Both the position numbers and the translations under genes were made by a program. 64,000 nt of DNA from Aspidiotus rigidus. Lineage: Eukaryota > Arthropoda > Insecta > Hemiptera > Diaspididae. Below are positions 54,971-64,000 of the stretch, piece after piece. The notes under the pieces are model-generated. The model saw only the letters and a program-made list of their open reading frames with translations. It was not told where the DNA came from and searched no databases. The stretch covers positions 11,990,501-12,054,500 of the forward strand of contig JAVHKY010000001.1 of the NCBI GenBank assembly GCA_035079385.1, given 5' to 3'. Each line of letters begins with the position of its first letter. Position 1 is the first letter of the stretch.

Positions 54971-55290
54971 TTTAGCGGGAACCCGCTATCCCTTTTGTTA
55001 GGGGGTACTTTCAGGAATTTTCGTCCGCAAGCGGCTCGAGTTCGATGACGTCACGGAGAGGGGGGAGACTTAGAAAAATTTCGACTCTCCAGCTATAAAC
55101 GATAGGAGGGGGACTTGAAGAAATGTTGACTCTCGAGCTATCATGGGAGTCAAAATTTTGTCAGGTTTTTCGCCCGAAGCGACGGCGCACGGCGTAAATT
55201 TTGACTCTCGAGCTATGTAAGAGGAGAGGGACTTGGAAAAATTTCCACTGTTGAGCTATACATATGACAGGAGGGGGACTTAGAAGAACG
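54971..55290. repeat. Leader plus 50-60-bp satellite, locus 2
   Basis: Same AACCCGCTATCCCTTTTGTT leader as at 51943, then three to four units with AGGAGGGGGACTT and TTGACTCTCGAGCTAT. The units are more diverged here and split by a non-repeat segment at 55150-55195. Confidence 0.75.
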
Positions 55291-55534
55291 ACGGCTACCT
55301 TGTTTTGTTGAGTTGTGTTCTGTCAAACTGATAAAGTGAGAGGTCACGGCTGGAAACGTTAGCGGGTTGTTCAATAATCCCGCTTCCTTTAATTCGAGAG
55401 TCATTGTCAACGTAGTATTTGAGGGGAGGGGAGGGGAACGAAGGAGGTAAATTTCATAAACAAACGCGAAAGGACGAATACTCCAAAGGGAGAGTAAACA
55501 ATGCGAACCGCAGAAAAATATAAACAACGAGCGC

Positions 55535-55559
55535 TTTCGGTTAATAAACCACCTTCAAG
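55535..55559 (-). ncRNA. Hammerhead-like core, element D
   Basis: Minus-strand CUUGAAG, GUGGUUUAUUAACC, GAAA; pairing GGUU/AACC precedes GAAA. Counterpart of 59666-59690. Confidence 0.35.
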
Positions 55560-55602
55560 CCTGAAATAAAGCAACTGACGAACAGAAAAGAAGAGCAAGG
55601 TA

Positions 55603-57880
55603 TTAAGATTGTCCAAACGAGAAATCGCGGTGTGAATCATAAACCAGTTCGATCAGGCCATCTTCCGGAATGTACGAGTTTAGTACAGTGATACCGTCGG
55701 TGTTGAGATGACGCATTATCTCTATATGCTCGAGGGAGATGCGCTTACGAGAGGAATTCTCCTTGTGGAGGAGCTTCTCGGATCCCTCGCGGAAGCTGTG
55801 GCCACTGTTTATTAAATGATCAGTAAAAGCTGATTCCCCTAAGTCTCCCTTCTTCCAAGACTTCAGGTGCTCAGCTACTCTAACTTTCATTTGGCGGCTG
55901 GTCTCACCAATATAAAAGCCTCCCCAATCCCCACATTCCAACTTGTAAACAGCACTCCTCTCATCAACAGGTATGGGGTCCTTCAGTCTCACAAACCACC
56001 TCTTGACTGTGGTAGGGTTGTAAAACGCGAATCTGAAGCCAAACGGGCGGAGGGCCTGACCCAATTGGAGGGAGAACTTCCCCAAGAAAGGGAGACTGAT
56101 CCAACGCAAACGGCGATCACGGATCGTGTCTCGGGGGAGGGAGGTGGTGGAATCAAGAAGGCTCCTCGTAACTTTCCTCCGAACCTTCACGTCAACATCG
56201 ACATTGACCACATTTACTCTGGCCAGGTGTTTTATTGTGAATAACTCTTTCTTGAAGGCAGACTGACTCAAAGGAATACGAGTCAGTCTGTGAACTAGGC
56301 TCTGAAAAGCAGACATCTTATGATGAGCAACAGGACCGAACGAACCACCTTGGACTAAAACATCGGTCGTAGTATCTTGCCTGCAAATTCCAAACCTATA
56401 GATACTATTATAGAGATCGGTAAATCCAAAAAGTTGACGGAATATACCCCTATTTCGAACGTAAATTTGATGGAAGGGTACCAGGAATTGAGATACCTCA
56501 GAAACTCACCAAAATGGTCTGGGGGCCAGTCCAGATACAGAGAACGTCATCAACGTACCTGTGCCAATAGTGAATATGATTAAGTAACACCTGGTTCGAG
56601 GAAAAGAGGTCAAGTTCAAACTTGGACATGAAAATTTCGAAGATGAGGGAGCCTAAAGGTGATCCAATAGGGATCCCTACTTCATCAGGAAACTCGAAAA
56701 ATGTTTCTTCAAATTTACAGTAGTTGGGGGGGCCAGCAAATATTCAGAAGCTCGAAAAATTCCTAAAGCTCATTGTGAGGAATATTGGTTTTGACGAGTA
56801 GCTCAACCATACGCTGGATAGTAGCAGCCTTAGGAATATTTGGGAACAAACCAACAACAACAAAAGAGCAGATGTTCGTTCCCGGGGGAAGACTTACACC
56901 CTTCAGAACGTCAGTTGAAGAGGCCGAATTCAAGACCGAATGAGGAGATTCGAAATCAATGAGATTTTTGAACCAACGGTCCAGGAATTCGGCAAGGAGG
57001 TAGGTGGCGGAGGAGACGAAAGAAACAATGGGTCGCATCGGGGTATTGTTCTTATGCACTTTGGGCAGCCCGTAGAGGAGCGGGGGGTGTGGAGTTAGGA
57101 ACAAGGAGGGTTTTTTTCAAAGCAGGAGTTTTGATAATAGCCTCACTCCTCTTGATGACACTCCTAACTTCTTCAACGTGCTTGGGAAAGCTGAAACCCT
57201 CACTCTCTTGGGGGGGGGGGCAGCAAATATTCAGAAGGCCGAAAAATTCCTAAAGCTCATTGTGAGGAATATCGGCTTTGACGAGTAGCTCAACCATACG
57301 CTGGATAGTAGCAGCCTTAGGAATATTTGGGAACAAACCAACAACATCAAAAGAGCGGATGGTCGTTCCCGGGGGAAGACTTACACCCTTCAGAACGTCA
57401 GTTAAAGAGGCCGAATTCAAGACCGAATGAGGAGATTCGAAATGAATGCGATTTTTCAACCAACGGCCCAAGAATTTGTCAAGGAGGTAGGTGGCGGAGG
57501 AGACGAAAGAAACAATGGGTTGCATCGGGGTATTGTTCTTATGCACTTTGGGCAGCCCGTAGAGGAGCGGGGGGTGTGGAGTTAGGAACAAGGAGGGTTT
57601 TTTTCAAAGCAGGAGTTTTGATAATAGCCTCACTCCTGTTGATGACGCTCCTAACTTCTTTAACGTGCCTAGGAAAACTGAAATCCTCACTCTCTTTAGC
57701 ACCACACGGGTGGAGGACTTCATGGATCTTAGAGGAATAGGCCGACTTCTCCATCACCACAACAGCATTGCCCTTGTCAGCCGTAGTGACAATTAAATCT
57801 TCCTCTTTCATCTTCCTCTTTAAACCTTGAATCACTCCTCCCAATTTATTACTCATGCGAGGGAGGGGGTTATCCCGCAT
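55603..57880 (-). pseudogene. Penelope RT plus GIY-YIG protein, element D, rearranged
   Basis: From 57880 down: KEEDLIVTTADKGNAVVVME, then after a frameshift LLYGLPKVHKNNTPMQPIVS and SFDVVGLFPNIPKAATIQRM (57591-57250). The same block is repeated with SFVVVGLFPNIPKAA (57104-56763), where the catalytic Asp is lost. A degraded palm follows to about 56400. The endonuclease (56316-55603) is intact over 237 codons: FAFYNPTTVKRWFVRLKDP, AVYKLECGDWGGFYIGETSR (GIY-YIG core as VYK...FYIG), QMKVRVAEHLKSWKKGDLGE, FTDHLINSGHSFREGS, IEIMRHLNTDGITVLN and LIELVYD. Confidence 0.8.
56725..57700. repeat. ~485-bp tandem duplication inside element D
   Basis: 56725-57209 and 57210-57700 are near-identical direct copies. 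Each starts with a G run followed by CAGCAAATATTCAGAAG and ends at CCTCACTCTCTT. Both contain the 113-codon RT piece. The junctions at poly(G) could be biological or an assembly artefact. Confidence 0.75.
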
Positions 57881-57912
57881 GAATCAAAATAGGGATATTT
57901 TCCATTACCTTT

Positions 57913-59612
57913 TTGGATTTATCGATCTCTATAATAGACGGTATCCATAGGCTTGGAATTTACAGGAAAGATACTACGACCGATGGTTTAGTCCACGGTG
58001 GTTCGTTTGGTCCTGTTGCTCATAAGATAGCTGCTTTTCACAGCCTAATTCACAGACTGACTCGTATTCCTTCGAGTCAGTCTGTCTTCAAGAAAGAGTT
58101 ACTCACAATAAAACACCTGGCCAGAGTGAATGTGGTCAATGTCGATGTTGACGTGATGGTTCGGAGGAAAGTTACGAGGGGCCTCCTGGATTCCACCACC
58201 TCCCTCCCCCGAGACACGATCCGTGATCGCCGTTTGCGTTGGATCAGTCTCCCTTTCTTGGGGAAGTTCTCCTTGCAATTGGGTCGGGCCCTCCGCCCGT
58301 TTGGCATCAGACCCGCGTTTTACAACCCTACCACAGTCAAGAGGTTGTTTGTGAGACTGAAGGACCCCATACCTGTTGATGAGAGGAGTGGTTTTTACAA
58401 GTTGGAATGTGGGGATTGTGGAGGCTTTTATATTGGTAAGACCAGCCGCCAAATGAAAGTTAGAGTAGCTGAGCACATGAAGTCTTGGAAGAAGGAACAC
58501 TTAGGGGAGCCAGCTTTTGCTGATCATTTAGTAAACAGTGGCCACAGCTTCCGCGAGGGATCCGAAGAGCTCCTCCAAAAGGAGAATTCCTATCGTAAGT
58601 GCATCGCCCTCGAGCATATAGGATTCTGGTCAATTTTGTCGAAAACTCTTTCATCGAAAGCAATTTTGTCGGCGGTATTTTGTCGAATGGCAAGATTACC
58701 GATAGTACATATTCATCGAAAGATCACTTTTGTCGAATACTCAATTACATCGAATAAATTTTTTATGGAAGGAAAAAGAGTGACTAATTGCTTGCTTGCG
58801 AACTAGTTCGTAGTTGAAAAATCGCACGTATTATTTCAGCAATTACATTCATATATCATGTAAAATTCGTGTTATATTATGTCCACATATTGATGAATGC
58901 AACTTGTTGATTCATAGTTTGATTCACGTTCTCCCTTAATTTGTAATAAAAGTATTACTACCTATTATCAGCACTTCATGTTTATCTGTGTTCGAATTCA
59001 GTTATTCGCCACGCGTACGTAATACAGGATTAAGTGTGCGTTAAAACGTGGAAAAACTAAATAAATTTTGATACGACGATCACTGTGCGTAATCGGGTGG
59101 CTTCCTATTCGTTCGTTAAAAGTCAGCGCGGTCGTGATTTATTAGTATGTGGGGGATATGTGTATTATGAGGAAAGGACCGTTAATAGAAATTCTTACTG
59201 AAAGTGTAGCAAGTATATTTTCTGTCATGATAGCCAATGACCATAATCATGCTGCGAATGCAGCTGGTGTTGAAGTTCGTCAAATTAAGCCTTGCTACTT
59301 GCAATCAAGCAGCGCTGGGTCAGCTGCAGTCATCGTTGCTCTCGACAAGTACTACATTCGATGTAATTGCGTATTCGACAAAAGTATGATCTTTCGATGA
59401 TTATGTACTATCGGTAATCTTGCCATTCGACAAAATACCGCCGACAAAATTGATTTCGATAAAAGAGTTTTCGACAAAATTGCCGGCACCCAGCATATAG
59501 AGATAATGCGTCATCTTAACACCGACGATATCGCTGTACTCAACTCGAACATTCCGGAAAATGGCCTGATCGAACTGGTTTATGATTCACTTCGCGATTT
59601 CTCGTTTGGATA
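57913..59612 (+). pseudogene. Penelope GIY-YIG endonuclease, element E, split
   Basis: 57913-58620 encodes the thumb (LSISIIDGIHRLGIYRKDTT) and the endonuclease: IRPAFYNPTTVKRLFVRLKD, SGFYKLECGDCGGFYIGKTS, RQMKVRVAEHMKSWKKEHLG and FADHLVNSGHSFREGS, then LEHI. The frame resumes after the inserted element at 59500 (EIMRHLNTDDIAVLNSNIP, ENGLIELVYDSLRDFS) and stops near 59612. Without the insertion this endonuclease frame would be continuous, so the TIR element is the inactivating event. Confidence 0.8.
58621..59491. mobile_element. 871-bp non-autonomous element with 135-bp inverted repeats
   Basis: Inserted in element E with an 8-bp target duplication AGCATATA (58613-58620 and 59492-59499); the uninterrupted element D has a single copy. 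Terminal inverted repeats 58621-58755 and 59356-59491 are more than 90% matched and built from repeats of TTTTGTCGAA or ATCGAAA words. The ends start with GG. The interior is AT-rich; the 83-codon frame at 59149-59400 is not recognisable. An 8-bp duplication fits hAT-, P- or Merlin-type elements; the reiterated ends resemble the MULE-type architecture seen at 37.6-39.7 kb. Confidence 0.85.
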
Positions 59613-59665
59613 ATCTTAATACCTTGCTCTTCTTTTCTGTTCGTCAGTTGCTTTCATTTCAGGCT

Positions 59666-59690
59666 TGAAGATGGTTTATTAACCGAAATC
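59666..59690 (+). ncRNA. Hammerhead-like core, element E
   Basis: CUUGAAGAUGGUUUAUUAAC then C-GAAA, 50 bp after the stop codon. GGUU/AACC can pair, followed directly by GAAA. Confidence 0.35.
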
Positions 59691-59765
59691 GCTCGTCGTG
59701 TATATTTTTCTGCGGTTTGCATTATTTACTCTTCGGAGTATTCGGAAGCTTTTCAAAAAAATTAT

Positions 59766-60328
59766 GCTCGAGTCTTACCACTGATTGTTACCAAAGTCGT
59801 TCGCGGAACATGTTTGAAGTAGAAAGCTAAACAGTATGGAAAAAATTCCTGGCCTTCCTGCTCCATTAAGATGTGATACAACTTCTTCCCACAGCAGGTG
59901 CTCTTTGTAGAGGAATGATTAGAGCATAATCTCACATTTGTTTCCCATTTGTTTCGGGTATTGGTTAACGAAGAGCTATCTCAGTTTATTGCCTCCAGAA
60001 GAGCCAACTGCGTCGCGATCAACTTGTCAACTTTCCAAAGAAGGTGATCATGTGATCTTCCACCAATAAGACCCATCGTACACTGCTGGAAAAAATCAGA
60101 ATCAGAACTTCCGCCATCCTACCCGGTGTAAGTGTACATCAGCTGTCACGCAAACGATTCAGTGATTACGACTTACACTTTATAGAATGAAAGTGTTGAG
60201 CGCTACGAAAATCAAAAGGTACTTAGTGGCACATTTGGTGAAACATATTATTTATTACGCTGACTGTAGATTTAGATTACAAGTCTTCAACTTTATAGAA
60301 TACACTGAGCGATAAGATATTTGTGGCA
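59766..60328. other. Gene-free, upstream of the secreted-protein gene
   Basis: No repeat or other gene recognised; would contain the promoter and 5' leader of the gene at 60329. Confidence 0.4.
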
Positions 60329-61053
60329 ATGGCGCTTCAACGCACCCCGGTAACAATACTATTTCTGCTGATCGGCTTCGGGACAGGTACTTTTGCCTAC
60401 GATCATCCGCTCTTACTAGTTAGTGACAAAACAAGAATAAGGTCTATTGATTTTCCATCTCTGCTAGGCCAAAACTATGATGACCATTTTGTAAGATGAC
60501 GATCCAGAGAACTAGGTCTTTTGTCAAATGAACTATTAGAATGGGAATCTCTCAGGTTCTTCCGCTGGATTAAGATGACAATCCGAAGAAATGTCCCTTG
60601 ACATCTTACAGAAGAGCCAGTTTTCTTGATCTTTATTTTTGAGATATTTCATTGTGGCTTAGCACGGCAAGGTGACACATGTGACATATTTTTGCCTCTC
60701 AGGTTGTCAATGTGGCAGTGCACTGTTACAAGACTGCCTTGATACGGTTGCTATGCAACGCTTTGGTGCTGATTGAACGGAATACAGGGCTGATAGGATT
60801 CTTTCTTTTAACAGACCTTAAATCCAAAAGTGACGACAGTTGGGAATCCACAGACGCAGTGGTGCTGGCCGGAGACCATCTGTACGGAACGTATGCAGCG
60901 GTAAAGGCCATGCTTCTGCTTCCGGCGAAGGATTTTCTGGTGGGAATGGAGTTCGTCGAAGCGGTAGCAGGGGACCACTCCCTATTTGACCGGTGTGCCA
61001 AATACTTCGGAAGGCAATGGCTTCCAAGTGAAATTATTGAGTACTCGTCTTGA
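60329..61053 (+). CDS. Predicted secreted protein of 170 residues, two exons, family unknown
   Basis: Exon 1 60329-60490 and exon 2 60703-61053 join in phase 0 (CATTTT/gtaaga and cctctcag/GTTGTC). The product starts with a clear signal peptide, ALQRTPVTILFLLIGFGTGT then FAYD. The mature part reads DKTRIRSIDFPSLLGQNYDD, VVNVAVHCYKTALIRLLCN, SDDSWESTDAVVLAGDHLYG, FLVGMEFVEAVAGDHSLFD, RCAKYFGRQWLPSEIIE. Three Cys remain in the mature chain. Codon use is GC-richer than the surroundings, which supports real coding. I do not recognise the family; no catalytic motif is evident. Alternatively it is part of a longer gene with exons upstream. Confidence 0.55.
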
Positions 61054-64000
61054 TACAAAGATTTTCCTCGACTACTCATATTTATAAAATTTATTATGTA
61101 TGATTTAGAGCGTGTAATAGTGTCGACGCCGTATCAGAGAGGATACAAGTGGCGGGGTTTTCCCGAACGCTTGGAGTTTTCTAGGTGAGATCTCCTTTTT
61201 TTTGTAAACATTATCTTTCGTGTATTAGTTTTTTCAGTTTCATATCTTTTTGAGTACGGTCAAGTCGAAAGTCACCCGGTGAATCGTAAACCAGTCGTTA
61301 GCGTGGGGTCCAAAAGCTTACGTCTCCTTCGATGAGTAAATTCGCGATTCTGATATCAAAACGTTCATGTTGCATCTTCTTGTAGTTCTTCGAAAAGCAG
61401 AATGTAGATATATGGGCTTGACATACAGAGTGTAAGTTCATGTCCCGATCCCTTCCCTCCCCCTCCCCCCGATAAATAAAAAGATGAAATTGTTTTCAAC
61501 GATCGATGTCGATAAAAAAAAGAGCACGTTTGGTGGAAGGAAAACAAGCTAGAAAGGTATAGATGATAACGACTTATACTTAAATTCGCGTGACTGTTTA
61601 TCGATGTAATACTGCTCAATTCCGTTTTTAATTCTATAAAAATTCAAATGACGATGGTGGTTCGATATCCACGCACATATAGACGCGTATCACCGCAAAA
61701 AGAATTGTTTTCTTCGGATTTTTTCTTTTCGTTCTTCGGCATCCGTCGTTATCGTGGTGAAAGGTAAGAGTATAAGCAAACGTCTGCGCCAACCTTATGC
61801 AGATATATTGATTAACTATCTCAAAAATACGAACTCGATAAAAAAAAGCATTCTTCGCCTCGCGTCGACGATCACGAGCCAACGAATTAATTTCCGATTT
61901 GACTCTCCTAGAGCTCGTTTGCTGTGCGCTGCAAAGAAAGAAAGAAAGAAAAAAAAGTATTATAGGTACAAATAAGCTTTACTCGTATCGAGCCAAGGAT
62001 AGAGCGGCGGATCGGAATATTCTCCGGTCGATTTTATACGTTCCGGCAAATTTGTGAAATTGAGCGTACTTGAAACACGTACGCGGTTGATTTATGAAAG
62101 TATTTTTCTGCTATATACAGAATCTAAATGAAAAGAAAAACACAAATGTTCTTTTTTTCTGTCTTCAATTATTTTATAATTAAATCGATGTCCGATGTTA
62201 TGATTTACGAAGTTGACTTACCGAATATTATTAGTACATACCGCGATAATAATGTTTTCAAATACGATGCGCAAAAATTGCGCGTATAAATTAACCTCTC
62301 TCCACGAAAAATACGCTCGAGTATATTGTATGTACGGTAGATTATAAATCAAAGGAGAGGCAGAGAAAAAAAAAAAAAATTGCAGAAATTAGCCCAAAAC
62401 ACACCTATAGCTAGACGGCTATAACACGATGTATTCATTATATATTGTGGCTGAAAATGAAGATATAAATCCTCAAGTTGAGTACACCTAGGTTATGACC
62501 GCAAGCTCGGCTTAATTATTCTCCCTCGGCTAGCCAGTGTCGAGCTCTGTACGAGTTTATCCAGCCTATGTACCATTCGGAGTCACAATTGAAACACGAC
62601 TTTAAATAATGGCATTCCGCGGCCACAACTTATTCGTGCGCAAGAGCGAAATCGGGAGTCTATACCGGACCTATTATAACAGACTTATTTTCATGTTATG
62701 ACATGTACGTTAAGTTTTCCTTTTGTAACAAAAAAAAAAAAAAATTAAGGCATAGTACGGTATTCACGTCTTGAGAAGAAACTAAAGTCCCAAAACACAC
62801 AAATCTATACGAAGCCCGGCCAACGTAAACGCTGCAATAAGATTGCCCATTAGAATAACAAAAGAAGAACCACGTCATGTCTGGACGTCACCTTTAATGC
62901 ATTACTTTCCTCCTTCGTCCTCATCATCTCTCGAGGTGGAATTTTTATTTTATTTTTGTATTTTGAATATGTGACACGGAGTTCATCTTTTCTCGCACTA
63001 TAGGTGGTAGTATCAACTTTGCCCATGATTCGATCATAGCGGATAATATGTGGGTATGCCTTTTTGATAGCTCGCGCCTTCCTCGGATGATTTTATAATG
63101 GACTACTCTCTTCCTCTATTACTGTATATAAAGTTTATAAATGGTAAATACGATACCTTGGGTACTTCGTTATACCGTAATACTCGTACATGTACGCTCT
63201 CTCAGCTGCTGCCGCTATTAAATAAGTTGTCTTTCTAGTTTATTCGCGTTCGCCCATGGTTTATGACTGTAAGGACTGCGGTAATTCGATTCACGTATCA
63301 CCGTATATTTATTCGCGGATGGACGATATTCTTTTCTATTGCGGTTAATTTCACATATTTATCGTACTTACAACTTAGTTCATATTTTTTACAGCTGCCT
63401 GTGAGCGCACACCGACTCGCAAATACCCCAACGTAGATCATTAGTCAATTTTATGGTACTCTCATATTTTGTGCGAGCAACTAGTCTGCCAACGTACCTA
63501 AGCTGTAAGGTACTTTACTCTTTCGAGAAAGATGAAATTGTTTTTGGTGTACACGTACGAAAAATATACCGTCGAACCAATGAAATTACGGGCTATGTTG
63601 ATGTAAATCGCTATGAAACTATGGAACTTTCCAAACGACGAGTATTTGTGCCATAAAAAACGATCATTCGACCGCTCTCAAGTTGTAGAATTTGAGAAAT
63701 AGGGAAGAAGTCTTTTCTAAAGTTTGATACGAGAGCTACAACCGAACGGATATGAGGATGCTATTTGAAGGGCACGGGGGAAGAAGTGAAGGATGACCAA
63801 ACGAAACGAGCTGGTGAAATGGTTTTTTCTAAGGGGGGCTAGACATCCGCTTGTCCAGTTCGTCTCGTTTGGACATTCTCCGTTCTTCCCCTATACGCTT
63901 CATTTTGTATGATGGTAGTTTTTCGAGGAAAAAAACCGTGACACAACTAAAAAGCTAACATGTCACTTTTAAAAACACACAGTTCAGTATTTTACAGTCG
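61054..64000. other. Gene-free right edge
   Basis: AT-rich, apparently unique DNA. Plus frame 63453-63656 looks faintly protein-like (SFEKDEIVFGVHVRKIYRR) but has no supporting context. An imperfect inverted repeat lies at 63756-63905. Otherwise nothing seen. Confidence 0.45.
63756..63905. repeat. Imperfect hairpin
   Basis: Left CCAAACGAAACGAGCTGG (about 63798) is complementary to right CCAGTTCGTCTCGTTTGG (about 63856); pairing extends outwards through GGGGAAGAA. Arms about 50 bp, loop about 40 bp. Confidence 0.55.

Larger units (their letters stand above)
55450..57885 (-). mobile_element. Penelope-like element D (minus), head-to-head with E
   Basis: Minus-strand element from the N-terminal box (57880) to the 3' end (about 55450). 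Its 3' third (55450-56380) is the inverted equivalent of 57900-59760 on the plus strand. A roughly 485-bp piece of the RT region is tandemly duplicated. Together D and E show the same inverted-arm design as element A. Confidence 0.8.
57886..59765 (+). mobile_element. Penelope-like element E (plus), interrupted
   Basis: A 5'-truncated plus-strand copy beginning in the RT thumb, joined head-to-head to element D within a few bases. It is split at 58620/59492 by a TIR element. The 3' region continues to about 59765 and mirrors 55450-55600. Confidence 0.78.

Noticed and set aside
59149..59400. 83-codon frame inside the 871-bp TIR element
   Set aside because: Has an ATG and stop but resembles no transposase. 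The element is too short to be autonomous and the frame is probably chance.
1..64000. CRISPR array, tRNA or rRNA genes
   Set aside because: No regular short direct repeats with unique spacers, and no tRNA A/B-box pair with a cloverleaf. Candidate GGTTCGA words (near 1650, 35175 and 61660) lack the matching upstream half.

Overview
This window looks like nuclear DNA of an arthropod, most probably an insect. Its genes carry GT-AG introns and signal-peptide exons. It is packed with Penelope-like elements, and it carries a nuclear copy of mitochondrial DNA in which cytochrome b (+) is followed by nd1 (-), the ancestral arthropod order. TGA is read as tryptophan there and the DNA is very AT-rich. 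The species cannot be fixed from the sequence. Unique stretches are AT-rich but not visibly CpG-poor; most of the rest is transposon-derived.

Layout. 1-7 kb: a small Penelope relic (2.0-2.9 kb), a 729-bp AT-rich terminal-inverted-repeat element (3.84-4.57 kb) and a three-exon TPR gene fragment on the minus strand (4.75-6.40 kb). 7-11.3 kb: A-rich low-complexity DNA, a decayed bacterial-type Rpn nuclease tail (8.4-8.7 kb) and a cytb/nd1 NUMT (9.16-10.95 kb). 11.3-15.4 kb: no gene seen. 15.5-21.6 kb: nested retroelements, with a 5'-truncated R1-type LINE flanked by a 16-bp duplication inside a Penelope relic, a Penelope element with inverted ends, another relic and a palindromic foldback. 21.6-28.2 kb: two unassigned open frames, a decayed MULE and a LINE tail. 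28.7-31.5 kb: a Penelope element with inverted pseudo-LTRs.

31.8-49.7 kb is the most gene-like part. It holds a cluster of three long, nearly identical 2OG-Fe(II)-oxygenase-like genes, two truncated copies and an orphan pair of 5' exons. All three long copies keep the fold signature and the 2-oxoglutarate-binding Arg but lack two of the three iron ligands, so they look like expressed pseudo-enzymes. Copies 2 and 3 lie in a 3.1-kb segmental duplication. Between copies 1 and 2 sits a Penelope element split by a nearly complete FLYWCH-MULE transposon.

49.7-64 kb: a roughly 120-bp minisatellite, two loci of a 50-60-bp satellite, a large foldback, and a head-to-head pair of Penelope elements, one interrupted by an 871-bp element with 135-bp inverted repeats. 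A two-exon gene for a predicted secreted protein of 170 residues follows (60.3-61.1 kb), then about 3 kb with no recognisable gene.

No tRNA, rRNA or CRISPR array was seen. Host genes are sparse: a TPR protein, the oxygenase-like cluster, the small secreted protein and a few unassigned frames. No operon logic applies; the recurring theme is repeated nesting of Penelope, LINE and MULE-type elements.
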